A stretch of DNA of 64,000 bases from Candidatus Solirubrobacter pratensis. Its GTDB lineage: Bacteria > Actinomycetota > Thermoleophilia > Solirubrobacterales > Solirubrobacteraceae. The translations under genes were made by a program, and so were the position numbers. The notes beneath the pieces are model-generated. The model ran no database searches. It was not told the DNA's origin and saw only the letters and a list, made by a program, of their open reading frames with translations. This document shows, one piece after another, positions 8,406-17,109 of this stretch (its first letter is position 1; every line of letters begins with the position of its first letter). Location of the stretch: NCBI RefSeq assembly GCF_000425945.1, contig NZ_AUEK01000008.1, positions 496,001-560,000 on the forward strand, in the 5' to 3' direction.

Positions 8406-9150
8406 CGCCGAAGTAGACGCCCTGCGGGTCGGTCAGGATCGCGAAGCGGCCGACCCCGGGGACCTCGCTCGGCGGCACCACGACCGAACCTCCGAGCTCG
8501 CCCGCCTTCCCCGCCGCGGCGGCGGCGTCGTCGACGGCGAAGATCGTCATCCAGAACGCCGGGACCTCGTCGGGCGTCCCGGGCGGCATGTCCATGATCC
8601 CGCCGATCCCGCGGTCGCCGAGGTTGATGACGGGCATGCCGCCCCAGTCGCCGAGCGTCCAGCCGAACACGGCGCCGTAGAAGGCGAGCGCGCCGTCCTT
8701 GTCGCTCGTGTGGAGCTGGGTCCAGGTCAGCGCTCCCGGCTCGTTGACGAGCTCGGCGCCGATGTGGTCGCGCGGCTGCCAGAAGCCGACGGCGCCGCCG
8801 GCGGGATGCGCCACGACCGCCATCCGGCCCGCGTCGGTCACGTCCATCGGCTCCACGAGCACCGCCCCGCCCGCGCCGCGCGCCCGCGCCACCGCGGCGT
8901 CCACGTCGTCGGTGGAGACGTAGGTCGACCACGTCGCGGGCTGGCCCTCTGCCATCACGGGGCCGACACCCGCGACCTGCTTGCCGCGCAGCGTGAACAT
9001 CGCGTAGCCGCCGGTCTCCTCGGCCGGCCCGGCGTCCTGCGCCTCCCAGCCGAACAGCCCGCCGTAGAACGCCTTGGCGGCGCCGGGATCGGTGGTCGTC
9101 AGGTCGACCCAGCTCGGCGTTCCCGGCTCGTATGCGGTGCGCTCGCTCAT
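8386..9150 (-). CDS. VOC-family protein with two glyoxalase-like modules
   Basis: A 254-residue protein made of two VOC repeats. The first runs from PSWVDLTTTDPGAAKAFYGG (about residues 12-31); the second from LTWTQLHTSDKDGALAFYGA (about 138-157). This double-module layout is common in actinobacterial proteins annotated as glyoxalase/bleomycin-resistance-like, some of them hydroxylases. The substrate cannot be inferred. The ATG at 9150 was chosen at the start of similarity; it is followed at its 3' end by the convergent CBS gene. Confidence 0.85.
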   Translation of the reverse strand: MSERTAYEPGTPSWVDLTTTDPGAAKAFYGGLFGWEAQDAGPAEETGGYAMFTLRGKQVAGVGPVMAEGQPATWSTYVSTDDVDAAVARARGAGGAVLVEPMDVTDAGRMAVVAHPAGGAVGFWQPRDHIGAELVNEPGALTWTQLHTSDKDGALAFYGAVFGWTLGDWGGMPVINLGDRGIGGIMDMPPGTPDEVPAFWMTIFAVDDAAAAAGKAGELGGSVVVPPSEVPGVGRFAILTDPQGVYFGVIAATG

Positions 9151-9196
9151 GGCCGCGATCCTCCTCCGGGACCGCGGCCAGGGCAAGCCCGCGCGC

Positions 9197-9544
9197 TCAG
9201 CGCACGCGGAATCTCCAGGAGCCCTTCTCGCTATGGCCGTCCTCGGCGCGGGCGCGCCAGTTGGCCGTGTAGCTGCCGGGCCGCAGCGCCGCCTGCGGGA
9301 TCCACTGGACGACCGCGTGGTTGCTCGGCTTGAGCCCGGTGCGCCTGTACGGCACGACGCTGCCGCCGCGCTTGACCTCGATCAGGCCCGTGATGACGTG
9401 GTCCTGGAAGGTCACATGGACCTCGCGGACGGCGTCGCGCGTGGAGCCCTTCTTCGGCGAGACGCTCTTGACGCTCGTGTGCGCCCACGCGACGCCGGCC
9501 GGGAGCAGCGACACCGCGACCAGCCAAAGCGCCAGGCGCTTCAT
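9197..9544 (-). CDS. copC: CopC-domain copper-binding protein
   Basis: A 115-residue exported protein. The signal peptide ends AGVAWA, and the mature chain starts with His22 (AHTSVKSVSPKKG), the N-terminal histidine used by CopC for Cu(II). The rest follows the CopC beta-barrel pattern, ending WRARAEDGHSEKGSWRFRV with the second conserved histidine. The start overlaps the stop of the upstream YcnI gene (ATGA). The pair is expected to handle periplasmic or extracytoplasmic copper. There is no CopD transmembrane gene beside it. Confidence 0.85.
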   Translation of the reverse strand: MKRLALWLVAVSLLPAGVAWAHTSVKSVSPKKGSTRDAVREVHVTFQDHVITGLIEVKRGGSVVPYRRTGLKPSNHAVVQWIPQAALRPGSYTANWRARAEDGHSEKGSWRFRVR

Positions 9545-10053
9545 GTCGCCGCCGCCGTGAGCGTGACGGTCGGCGCCGGCGCATCGGAGCCCGCCGCGCC
9601 GATCCACCGTACGACCTCGCCGTTGCTGTACGTCTGGCGCGCGGGGAAGCGCAGGACCGTGCCGGCCGGCGCGGCCGGCATGCGCATGGAGAGCCCGAAC
9701 TCCTCGAACGAGCTCGGCGCGATCCAGAACCGCCGGCTCGTCGCGGTCCACGTGATGCGCCCGACCCGGTCGGTGATCTCGCCGTCCTCGGTCGTGATCG
9801 GCGTCGCCGGCTTGACCTTCGTGATCTTGGCCTTCCAGCCCCAGACGGGCTTGTACGAGACCGACGGGAAGCCCTCGGGGAAGCTGACCGCGATCGACTT
9901 CGTCGAGGCGGCGTCGCGCTCGTTGGGCACGCGCACGTCAAGCCGCGCGAACGAGTCGGCCGCGACGCTGCGCGGGTTGAGCGTCACGTGGGCCTGCGCG
10001 CTCGCGGGAACCGCGAGCGCTGCGGCGGCCGCCGCGGCGATGAGCAGCTTCAT
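9541..10053 (-). CDS. ycnI: YcnI / DUF1775 copper-handling exported protein
   Basis: A 170-residue protein with a signal peptide ([20 protein letters not shown]) leaving an N-terminal AHVTLNP. This histidine is the copper ligand seen in YcnI proteins. The body has the DUF1775 pattern: SFARLDVRVPNERD, FPEGF and FGLSMRMP. There is no C-terminal transmembrane helix, unlike some YcnI proteins. AGGAGG stands about nine bases before the ATG. It is the first gene of a two-gene operon with copC. Confidence 0.86.
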   Translation of the reverse strand: MKLLIAAAAAAALAVPASAQAHVTLNPRSVAADSFARLDVRVPNERDAASTKSIAVSFPEGFPSVSYKPVWGWKAKITKVKPATPITTEDGEITDRVGRITWTATSRRFWIAPSSFEEFGLSMRMPAAPAGTVLRFPARQTYSNGEVVRWIGAAGSDAPAPTVTLTAAAT

Positions 10054-10127
10054 GGGAAGCGTTCCTCCTGGATATGCGGGATGGAGTCATGGGCGAGCCG
10101 GTGCGGCTCGAGCCCGTCGCGGAACCG

Positions 10128-10424
10128 TCAGGCGGCGAGCGCGGGCGGACCGCGCCGGGTCCGCGGCGTGCGCTCGAGCAGCGAGGCGAGCGGCCGCTCG
10201 GGGAGCGAGGACCACCCTCGCGCGAGCGCGACCCGGAGCCTCGGGACGCCGCGGGCGCGCCGGAACGCGAGGATCCGCTCCTCGCCGACGTAGCGCCCGC
10301 TGAGCAGCAGCCCGGCGACCAAGAGGAACGGCGCGAGATAGAGCACCACGTCGCTTCCGCCCACCGCCCACGCGGCGACCGCCGCGAACGCGAGCAGGAG
10401 GAAATGAGCGCGTGGGAAGCTCAT
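10128..10424 (-). CDS. Small membrane protein, function unknown
   Basis: A 98-residue protein with two hydrophobic stretches (about residues 6-21 and 26-42) followed by a basic, arginine-rich tail (FRRARGVPRLRVALARG). The ATG at 10424 was chosen because it immediately precedes the first hydrophobic segment. It is divergent from lgt with 62 bases between the starts. No family was recognised; it could be shorter if another start is used. Confidence 0.5.
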   Translation of the reverse strand: MSFPRAHFLLLAFAAVAAWAVGGSDVVLYLAPFLLVAGLLLSGRYVGEERILAFRRARGVPRLRVALARGWSSLPERPLASLLERTPRTRRGPPALAA

Positions 10425-10486
10425 GAGGCGGAGAGAGTACGCGCAAGACGGCTCGTCGCGCAACGAGGCCGTTAGCCTCGGCATCC

Positions 10487-11278
10487 GTGATCGCCTCCAT
10501 CCCCAGCCCGTCAGACAGCGGGTTCCAGATCGGCCCGTTCTTCCTGCACGCGTACGGGCTGCTGTACGCGGTCGCCGTCGTGGTCGCGGTCATGATCACG
10601 CGGCGCCGCTGGGTGGCGCGCGGCGGCGATCCGGAGCTGGTCGACGAGGTCGCGCTGTGGGGCTTCCCCGCCGGCCTGATCGGCGGGCGCCTCTACCACG
10701 TGATCACGAGCTGGAACGAGGTGCCGCACACGTGGTGGGGACCGTTCGCGGTCTGGAAGGGCGGCCTCGGCATCTGGGGCGGCATCGCGCTCGGCGTGAT
10801 CGTCGGGCTGTGGCGCGTGAAGCGCCGGGGCGCGGACGTCGCCGGCTTCATGGACGCGGGCGCGCCGGCGCTGCTGGTCGCGCAGTCGATCGGCCGCGTC
10901 GGGAACTGGTTCAACCAAGAGCTGTTCGGCAAGCCGACCTCGCTCCCCTGGGGGCTCGAGATCGATCCGGAGCACCGGCCGGCGCAGTACGCGAACGACG
11001 CCACGTTCCACCCCACGTTCCTCTACGAGATCATCTGGAACCTCGGCCTGGCGGGCTTCCTCGTGTGGCTCGGCCACCACCGCAACATCCGCCCGCCCGG
11101 CCTCTTCGCGCTCTACGTCGCGGGCTACTCGGCCTTCCGGATCTTCGAGGAGACGGTCCGGATCGACCCGGCGCACCACTTCCTCGGCCTGCGGCTGAAT
11201 CTGTTCGTCGCCGTCGCCCTGACGATCGCCGGCCTGCTCTGGTTCAGGCGCTCACAACGGCGTCCAGTGACGCATTGA
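10487..11278 (+). CDS. lgt: Prolipoprotein diacylglyceryl transferase
   Basis: This 263-residue membrane enzyme transfers diacylglycerol from phosphatidylglycerol to the lipobox cysteine of prolipoproteins. The Lgt signature QSIGRVGNWFNQELFG lies about residues 133-148. The substrate-binding regions FFLHAYGLLYA near the N-terminus and HPTFLYEIIWN are also present. Several hydrophobic helices fit the seven-helix fold. The start is GTG at 10487. Its substrates in this window include the cytochrome and cupredoxin lipoproteins near 17.5 kb. The 3' end overlaps the convergent DUF892 gene by 35 bases. Confidence 0.93.
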   Translation: MIASIPSPSDSGFQIGPFFLHAYGLLYAVAVVVAVMITRRRWVARGGDPELVDEVALWGFPAGLIGGRLYHVITSWNEVPHTWWGPFAVWKGGLGIWGGIALGVIVGLWRVKRRGADVAGFMDAGAPALLVAQSIGRVGNWFNQELFGKPTSLPWGLEIDPEHRPAQYANDATFHPTFLYEIIWNLGLAGFLVWLGHHRNIRPPGLFALYVAGYSAFRIFEETVRIDPAHHFLGLRLNLFVAVALTIAGLLWFRRSQRRPVTH

Positions 11279-12161
11279 GCGCGGGCTCGAACGCGGCGTA
11301 GAGCTTCTCGGCGGCGGCCCGCTCCTCGGGCAGGATGCGGTCGGCGAGCGCCGTCGCCTCCGGGTCGCCGAGGCGCCGGAGGTGCTCGTAGCCCGCGATC
11401 TCGAGGTGCTCGAACGCGTACGCGAACGCCGCGAGCTTGGCCGGCGTGTCGCGCTGGGAGGCGAAGAACCCGCCCCAGTTGAGCGCGCCGAGGCGCAGCG
11501 CGGCGTCCTTGAGGCGGCTGGTCTCGCCGCGCGCCTCGATCAGCCGCTTGTGCTCCTCGCTCTCGGCCAGGTGCTCCTCGAACAGCCGCGCGAGCTCCGT
11601 CTCGCCCGCGATCTTGCGGCCGCGCTTGAGCAGCTCGACCGACTGCGCCTCGAGCGCGTGCGCGTCGGCCAGGTAGGCGCCCACGTCTTCGCCGGACGCG
11701 GCGGCGCTCACGTCCCAGAGCGCGCTCAGGCGCCGCGACATCTGGTCCTCCTCGGCGCGGATCGTGCGCGCGACGCGGGCGGTCTCCTCGTCATGCGCGC
11801 GCTGGGCGACGCGCTCGAGCAGGTCGTAGGTCGCCAGCTCCAGGTGCTCGTAGGAGAAGGCGTGCGTCGCCAGCTTGCCGGGCGTGTCGGGGTTGAAGCG
11901 GGCGAACAGGACGAAGCCCTTGCCGCTGAGCGCGCCGAGCAGGTCCTCCAGCCTGGAGGGAGAAGCGCCGTGCGCGTCCAGGCGCTCGCGGACGAGCTGC
12001 TCGTGGCGCTCGGTCTCGGCCAGGTGGGCGCTGAACGCGTCGGCGAGCTTGGCGTCGCCGGCGATGCGGGGCGCCGCGCGCATCTGCGCGAGCGCCTGGA
12101 CCTCCATCGCATGGGCGTCGGTCAGGTACTTGACGAGTTGTTCTTCGAGATCGCGGGCCAT
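11244..12161 (-). CDS. Tandem DUF892 ferritin-like protein
   Basis: A 305-residue, almost wholly helical protein built of two similar halves (about residues 1-150 and 155-305). Each half repeats KYLTDAHAMEVQAL / AYLADAHALEAQSV, then AETERHEQL / AESEEHKRL, then FSYEHLELATYDLL / YAFEHLEIAGYEHL. The repeated Glu and His residues are spaced as in ferritin-like four-helix bundles of the YciE/YciF (DUF892) group, which bind metal and respond to stress. Single-domain members are about 160 residues, so this is a fused duplication. The ATG at 12161 starts the first repeat. Confidence 0.83.
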   Translation of the reverse strand: MARDLEEQLVKYLTDAHAMEVQALAQMRAAPRIAGDAKLADAFSAHLAETERHEQLVRERLDAHGASPSRLEDLLGALSGKGFVLFARFNPDTPGKLATHAFSYEHLELATYDLLERVAQRAHDEETARVARTIRAEEDQMSRRLSALWDVSAAASGEDVGAYLADAHALEAQSVELLKRGRKIAGETELARLFEEHLAESEEHKRLIEARGETSRLKDAALRLGALNWGGFFASQRDTPAKLAAFAYAFEHLEIAGYEHLRRLGDPEATALADRILPEERAAAEKLYAAFEPALNASLDAVVSA

Positions 12162-12189
12162 GTCCGTGGACTACCCCGCGACCGCGCGC

Positions 12190-13395
12190 TCAATCGGCCT
12201 GCGGCGGCTCCTTGCGCGGCAGCCCGGGCAGCGGGGCGTCCTCGGGATCGAGGTCGCGGGGCACGCCGAGCGGCTGGTCGTCGACCTCGGGCGAGCCGTC
12301 CTCGGCGGGCGGCGGCTCCTCGGGGATGTCGGGGTCCTGTGGCGTGATCGGGGTCTCGCTCATACGGATCCGGCTACCCGGGCGGACGACGGCGCGCACC
12401 GCGAGCGGGGCGAGCAGGATCATCACGAACACCCGCAGCGCCTGGACGGCGAGGATGAAGGTCGTGTCCGCGCCCGCTCCGACCGCGATGGCCAGCACCG
12501 CGTAGAGGCCGCCGGGCGTGGTCGCGAAGTACGCGTCGCGCAGCGACACGCCGGCGGTGAGGTGGAGGATCACGGCGAGCCCGAAGCACGCGAGGAGCAG
12601 TGCGACGAGCGAGATCAGCACGGGGATGACGAGCCGGCCGACCTGCCGCAGCGTCGCGACGGTGAAGCGCAGCCCGACCATCAGGCCGATCAGCGCGAAG
12701 GCGAGCTCGCGCAGCACCGGCGGGACGGCGAAGCCGGCGCCCGCGAGCGTGAGCGCGCCGGCGATCAGCATCGGCCCGATCAGCGACGGGAGGTGCAGCC
12801 GGCGGCCGCCGAGGACGCCGACCGGGGCGATGAGGACCGTCAGGAGCCAGCCGGTCTCCTCGCCGAACGCCGGCGCCGCCGAGCCGCCGCCGGCCGCGTG
12901 TCCGCCGGTGAGCGCCGCGACGGCGGGCGTCAGCAGGACCACGACGAGCACGCGCAGGTACTGCATGAACGCGACGAGGCGATCGTCGCCGCCGAGCTCG
13001 TCCGACATGCCGACGATGCCCGAGGCGCCGCCGGCGATCGATCCCAGCGCCGCCGTCGCCGGGTCGAGCTCGGTCGTGCGCGAGAGCACGACGCCGGCGG
13101 CGAGGCTGAGCGCGAGCGTCCCGAGGCTCACGAGCCCGACCGGCAGCCACGAGTCGGCGATCGCGCTCAGCGAGGAGGACTGCAGGTAGGCGCCGAGCGT
13201 GACGCCGGTGACCGCCTGGGCGCCGGTGAAGACGCCGTTCGGCAACGCGAACGCGTCGGGCCGGCGGAGCGCGACGACGATGCCGACGAGCAGCGCGGCG
13301 AACAGCGTCGGCGACGGCATCCCCGCGAGGTCGAGCAGGAGCGCCGTGACGGCGACGGCGGCGGCGAGGAGGACCCATGGCAGCGCGCCGCGCAC
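12190..13395 (-). CDS. AbrB-family membrane permease-like protein
   Basis: This 401-residue protein has about ten hydrophobic helices in two similar halves, as in the AbrB/YgjV-type 'ammonia monooxygenase-like' family. Family motifs include SIAGGASGIVGMSDELGGD in the first half and ATTPGGLYAVLAIAVG in the second. The last 60 residues form an acidic, proline-rich tail that is probably cytoplasmic. The start used is GTG at 13395, just before the first helix. Transport function is inferred only. It is divergent from the ThDP enzyme at 13448, with 52 bases between the starts, so the two may share a regulator. Confidence 0.8.
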   Translation of the reverse strand: MRGALPWVLLAAAVAVTALLLDLAGMPSPTLFAALLVGIVVALRRPDAFALPNGVFTGAQAVTGVTLGAYLQSSSLSAIADSWLPVGLVSLGTLALSLAAGVVLSRTTELDPATAALGSIAGGASGIVGMSDELGGDDRLVAFMQYLRVLVVVLLTPAVAALTGGHAAGGGSAAPAFGEETGWLLTVLIAPVGVLGGRRLHLPSLIGPMLIAGALTLAGAGFAVPPVLRELAFALIGLMVGLRFTVATLRQVGRLVIPVLISLVALLLACFGLAVILHLTAGVSLRDAYFATTPGGLYAVLAIAVGAGADTTFILAVQALRVFVMILLAPLAVRAVVRPGSRIRMSETPITPQDPDIPEEPPPAEDGSPEVDDQPLGVPRDLDPEDAPLPGLPRKEPPQAD

Positions 13396-13447
13396 CGATC
13401 CGAGACTAGAACGCGGGCCGGGCGCGGCGTCGATAGCGTTGGGCCTG

Positions 13448-15109
13448 ATGCTGGTCTCCGAGCTCGTCGGCCGGACGCTCCACGCCCTCGGCGTGGAGGT
13501 CGTGTTCGGGCTGATGGGCAGCGGCAACCTGGCGATGACCAACGCGCTCGTCGCGTCCGGCGCGCGGTTCTACTCCTCGCGGCACGAGAGCGGCGCGGTC
13601 TCGATGGCCGACGGGTACGCGCGAGTGTCCGGACGGCTGCCCGCGGTCAGCGTGCACCAGGGGCCGGGACTGACGAACACCGTGACGGCTCTGACCGAGG
13701 CGGCCAAGAGCCGGACGCCGCTGATCGTGCTGGCGGCGGACACGCCCGCGGCGCAGATCCGCTCGAACTTCCGGATCGACCAGGACGCGCTGGTGGAGTC
13801 GGTCGGCGCGGTGCCCGAGCGCGTCCACGGCGCGGCGACGGCCGTGGCCGACGTGACGCGCGCGGTGCGGCGCGCGCAGGTCGAGCGGTGCACCGTGGTG
13901 CTGATGCTGGCGCTGGATGTGCAGGCACAGGAGGCCGAGCTGTCCGAGCCGCCGCTGTTGCCCGCGCTCGCGCCGGTGCGCCCCGGCTCGCTCGACGACG
14001 CCGTCGCCGCCCTGGCCCGCGCCGAGCTGCCGGCGATCATCGCCGGGCGGGGCGCCGCGCTCGCGGGCGCCGGGCCGGCGCTGCGGCGGTTGGGCGACGC
14101 GATCGGGGCGGTGCTCGCGACCTCCGCGGTCGCCAACGGGCTGTTCGCCGGCGACCCCTACGACATCGGGATCTCCGGCGGCTTCTCGACGCCCCTGGCG
14201 CAAGAGCTCCTCGCCGCGTCGGACGTGGTGATCGCGTTCGGGGCGGCGCTGAACATGTGGACGACCCGCCACGGCTCGTTGATCGGGCCCGAGACCACGG
14301 TGATCCAGGTCGACCGCGACGAGGCGGCGCTGGGCGCCCACCGGCGCGTGGACATCGCGGTGCACGGCGACGCGCGCGAGACGGCGGAGGCGCTGCTGGC
14401 CGCGCTCGCGGACGACGGCGCGGTGGCGGCCGCCGCCCGCGACGCAGTGGCAACCGTCGCCCCCGGCGGCGTGCGCGGACGCCGCACGCCCGCGCTCGCC
14501 GAGGAGATCGCCGCCCGGCGCTGGCGCGACGAGCCGTACGAGCCCTCGCACGACTGGGTCGACCCGCGCACGCTCTCGATCGCCCTTGACGAGATCCTGC
14601 CGGCCGAGCGGATCGTGTCGGTCGACTCGGGTGCGTTCATGGGCTGGCCCGCGATGTACCTGCGCGTCCCGGACGAGCGCGGCTTCGTGTTCCCGCAGGC
14701 GTTCCAGTGCGTCGGACTCGGGCTCGCGAGCGCGATCGGGGCGGCGATCGCGCGGCCGGACCGGCTCTCGGTGGCCGCGGTCGGCGACGGCGGGATGCTG
14801 ATGGCGCTGCCGGAGCTCGAGACGCTGGCGCGGCTGCGCCCGAGGCTGCTCGTCGTCGTCTACAACGACGCCGCCTACGGCGCCGAGGTGCACCACTTCC
14901 GCCCGATGGGCTGGCCGGTCGAGCTCGCGCAGTTCCCGCCGACCGACTTCGCCGCGCTCGCACGCGCCGCCGGCTGCGAGGGCGCGACGAACGATCTCGA
15001 CGCGGTGCGCGAATGGCTGAAGGACCCGGAGCGGCCGATGGTGCTGGACGCGAAGGTCGACCCCGACATCTGTGCCGAATGGCTTGAGGAGGCTTTCCGT
15101 GGACACTGA
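13448..15109 (+). CDS. Thiamine diphosphate-dependent enzyme (acetolactate synthase-like)
   Basis: A 553-residue enzyme of the acetolactate synthase/benzoylformate decarboxylase family. The catalytic glutamate is Glu47 (HESGAVSMADGYAR). The ThDP motif starts at GDG (residues 446-448, VGDGGMLMALPELET) and closes at VVYNDAAYG. The middle domain is present, so this is the full three-domain form. It should act on a 2-oxo acid by decarboxylation or carboligation; the substrate is not shown by sequence. No acetolactate synthase small subunit adjoins it, which argues against a role in branched-chain amino acid synthesis. It overlaps the cyclase gene downstream by 11 bases. Confidence 0.85.
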   Translation: MLVSELVGRTLHALGVEVVFGLMGSGNLAMTNALVASGARFYSSRHESGAVSMADGYARVSGRLPAVSVHQGPGLTNTVTALTEAAKSRTPLIVLAADTPAAQIRSNFRIDQDALVESVGAVPERVHGAATAVADVTRAVRRAQVERCTVVLMLALDVQAQEAELSEPPLLPALAPVRPGSLDDAVAALARAELPAIIAGRGAALAGAGPALRRLGDAIGAVLATSAVANGLFAGDPYDIGISGGFSTPLAQELLAASDVVIAFGAALNMWTTRHGSLIGPETTVIQVDRDEAALGAHRRVDIAVHGDARETAEALLAALADDGAVAAAARDAVATVAPGGVRGRRTPALAEEIAARRWRDEPYEPSHDWVDPRTLSIALDEILPAERIVSVDSGAFMGWPAMYLRVPDERGFVFPQAFQCVGLGLASAIGAAIARPDRLSVAAVGDGGMLMALPELETLARLRPRLLVVVYNDAAYGAEVHHFRPMGWPVELAQFPPTDFAALARAAGCEGATNDLDAVREWLKDPERPMVLDAKVDPDICAEWLEEAFRGH

Positions 15110-15860
15110 CCCGATCTCCGATCTCGCTGCCGCGCTCGCCGGCGGCGGCGTCCGCATCGTCGATCTGACGCAGCCGCTGTCGGAGGGCACGCCCGTGCTC
15201 CAGCTCCCGCCGCCGTTCGCCAACACCCCCGGCCTCACGCGCGAGTTGATCAGCGAGTACGACGACAAGGGTCCCGCCTGGGCGTGGTACACGCTCACCG
15301 TCGGCGAGCACGTCGGGACGCACTTCGACGCCCCGATCCACTGGATCACGGGCAGGGACGGCGAGGACGTGGCGAGCGTGCCGCCCGAGCGCCTGATCGG
15401 CCCCGCTGCGGTGATCGACAAGTCGGCCGAGTCGGCCGCCGATCCCGACTACCTGCTCACGCTCGCCGACATCAAGGCCTTCGAGGCCGAGCATGGCGCG
15501 CTGCCCGCGGGCGGCTGGCTCCTGCTGCGCACCGGCTGGGACGCCCGCGCCCACGACCAGGACGAGTTCCTCAACGGCGGCCGCACGCCCGGCCCGGACG
15601 TCGAGGCGGCCCGCTACCTCGCCGAGGAGGCGCAGATCGTGGGCGTCGGCGTCGAGACCGTCGGCACCGACGCCGGCGCCGCCCACTCCTTCGACCCGCC
15701 GTTCCCGGTCCACAACTTCCTGCTCGGCGCCGGCAAGTACGGGCTCACGCAGCTCGCGAACCTCGCCCAGCTCCCGCCGACCGGCGCGCTGATCGTCGTC
15801 GCCCCGCTCAAGCTCGTCCGCGGCACGGGCAGCCCGAGCCGCGTCTTCGCGCTCACCTAA
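15099..15860 (+). CDS. Cyclase-family hydrolase (kynurenine formamidase-like)
   Basis: This 253-residue protein carries the metal-binding motif of the cyclase/KynB family, EHVGTHFDAPIHW (His71, His75, Asp77, His81). Members hydrolyse formamides, isatin or similar ring compounds. The GTG at 15099 has GAGGAGG seven bases upstream and lies inside the end of the ThDP gene. The two proteins are therefore coupled and probably act on successive steps of one catabolic path. Identity of the substrate is unknown. It ends in a four-base overlap with convergent serS. Confidence 0.85.
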   Translation: MDTDPISDLAAALAGGGVRIVDLTQPLSEGTPVLQLPPPFANTPGLTRELISEYDDKGPAWAWYTLTVGEHVGTHFDAPIHWITGRDGEDVASVPPERLIGPAAVIDKSAESAADPDYLLTLADIKAFEAEHGALPAGGWLLLRTGWDARAHDQDEFLNGGRTPGPDVEAARYLAEEAQIVGVGVETVGTDAGAAHSFDPPFPVHNFLLGAGKYGLTQLANLAQLPPTGALIVVAPLKLVRGTGSPSRVFALT

Positions 15861-17104
15861 AGACCTCTGAGCTCTTCAGGTGCGCCGTAGGTGACGAGCG
15901 TGTGCGGGATCTCGACCGACCCGTCCTCGCGCTGGTGGTTCTCCAGCAGCGCGATCAGGGTCCGCCCCACCGCGACCGCGGTGCCGTTGAGCGTGTGCAC
16001 GTGGGCCGGCTTGCCGCCCTCGGGCCGGTGGCGGATGTCCAGCCGGCGCGCCTGGAAGTCGGTGGTGTTCGACGTCGACGTCAGCTCGCGGTGGCGCTGC
16101 TGCGACGGCAGCCACGCCTCGAGGTCGTACTTCTTCGCCGCCGAGCCGCCGAGATCGTCGACCGCGATGTTGACCACGCGGTAGGGGATGCCGAGGGCCT
16201 GCAGGATCTCCTCCTCGATCGCCAGCAGCCGCTCGTGCTCGGCCGGCGACTCAGAGGGCTCGACGAAAGAGAACATCTCCACCTTGTCGAACTGGTGCAC
16301 GCGGAAGATGCCGCGGGTGTCGCGCCCGGCGGCTCCGGCCTCGCGCCGGAAGCAGGGCGAGAAGCCGGCGTAGCGGCGCGGGACCGCCTCCATGATCTCG
16401 CCCGCGTGCAGCGATGCCAGCGCGACCTCCGACGTCCCGCTGAGGAACAGCGGATCATCGGCGAGGCGGTAGATCTGCTGCTCGGTGTCAGGCAGGAAGC
16501 CCGTGCCGAAGAGCGCCTCCTCACGCACCAGTACGGGAGGTATGACCGGTTCGAATCCATGCCCGCGCAGCTTCTCGAGCACCCAGCGCACCAGCGCCAG
16601 CTCGAGGAACACGAGATCGCCCTTGAGGTAGGCGAAGCGCGAGCCGGCGACCTTGGCGCCCGCCTCCATGTCGATCATCCCGCCCGCGAGCTCGAGGTGA
16701 TCGCGGCCCGCGGACGCGCCCGGGGTGGGCGGGCTCCAATCTCGCAGCACCGTGTCGGCGTCCGCCGCGCTCGGGTCCGGCGGGTTGGGCAGCGACGCGT
16801 TCGCCTCGGCGAGCTCGGCCTCCACGGCGGCCGACTCCGCCTCGAGCTCCTTCACGCGGCGGGCGACGTCCTGCATCTCGGCGATCGCCGTCGAGGCATC
16901 CTCCCCCGCCTTCTTGGCCTGCCCGATGGCGGCGGAGGCCTCGTTGCGGCGCGCCTGCAGGCCTTCGAGCTCGGGCCGCAGCGCGGTCCGGCGCGCCTGC
17001 AGCTCCAGGGCGCGGTCCAGCCGCTCCTCGGAGCCGTCGCGCCGGCGTGCCAGAGCCGCCCGCACCGGCGCCGGGTCGCGCGAGATGGAGCGGAGATCGA
17101 GCAC
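15857..17104 (-). CDS. serS: Seryl-tRNA synthetase
   Basis: A 415-residue class II aminoacyl-tRNA synthetase charging tRNA-Ser; two tRNA-Ser genes lie near the window start. The N-terminal long coiled coil that grips the tRNA long arm spans about residues 25-100. Motif 2 is CFRREAGAAGRDTRGIFRVH, and the C-terminal motif 3 region has TLNGTAVAVGRTLIALLENH. The start is GTG at 17104 (VLDLRSISRDP), which matches the usual SerRS N-terminus. The gene lies five bases downstream of the cytochrome gene on the same strand. Confidence 0.96.
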   Translation of the reverse strand: MLDLRSISRDPAPVRAALARRRDGSEERLDRALELQARRTALRPELEGLQARRNEASAAIGQAKKAGEDASTAIAEMQDVARRVKELEAESAAVEAELAEANASLPNPPDPSAADADTVLRDWSPPTPGASAGRDHLELAGGMIDMEAGAKVAGSRFAYLKGDLVFLELALVRWVLEKLRGHGFEPVIPPVLVREEALFGTGFLPDTEQQIYRLADDPLFLSGTSEVALASLHAGEIMEAVPRRYAGFSPCFRREAGAAGRDTRGIFRVHQFDKVEMFSFVEPSESPAEHERLLAIEEEILQALGIPYRVVNIAVDDLGGSAAKKYDLEAWLPSQQRHRELTSTSNTTDFQARRLDIRHRPEGGKPAHVHTLNGTAVAVGRTLIALLENHQREDGSVEIPHTLVTYGAPEELRGL

Positions 17105-17109
17105 GGCGG

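Noticed and set aside
11875..14589. Open frame of 904 codons on the plus strand
   Set aside because: It is antisense to the DUF892 and AbrB genes and then out of frame with the ThDP gene. It shows no family motif.
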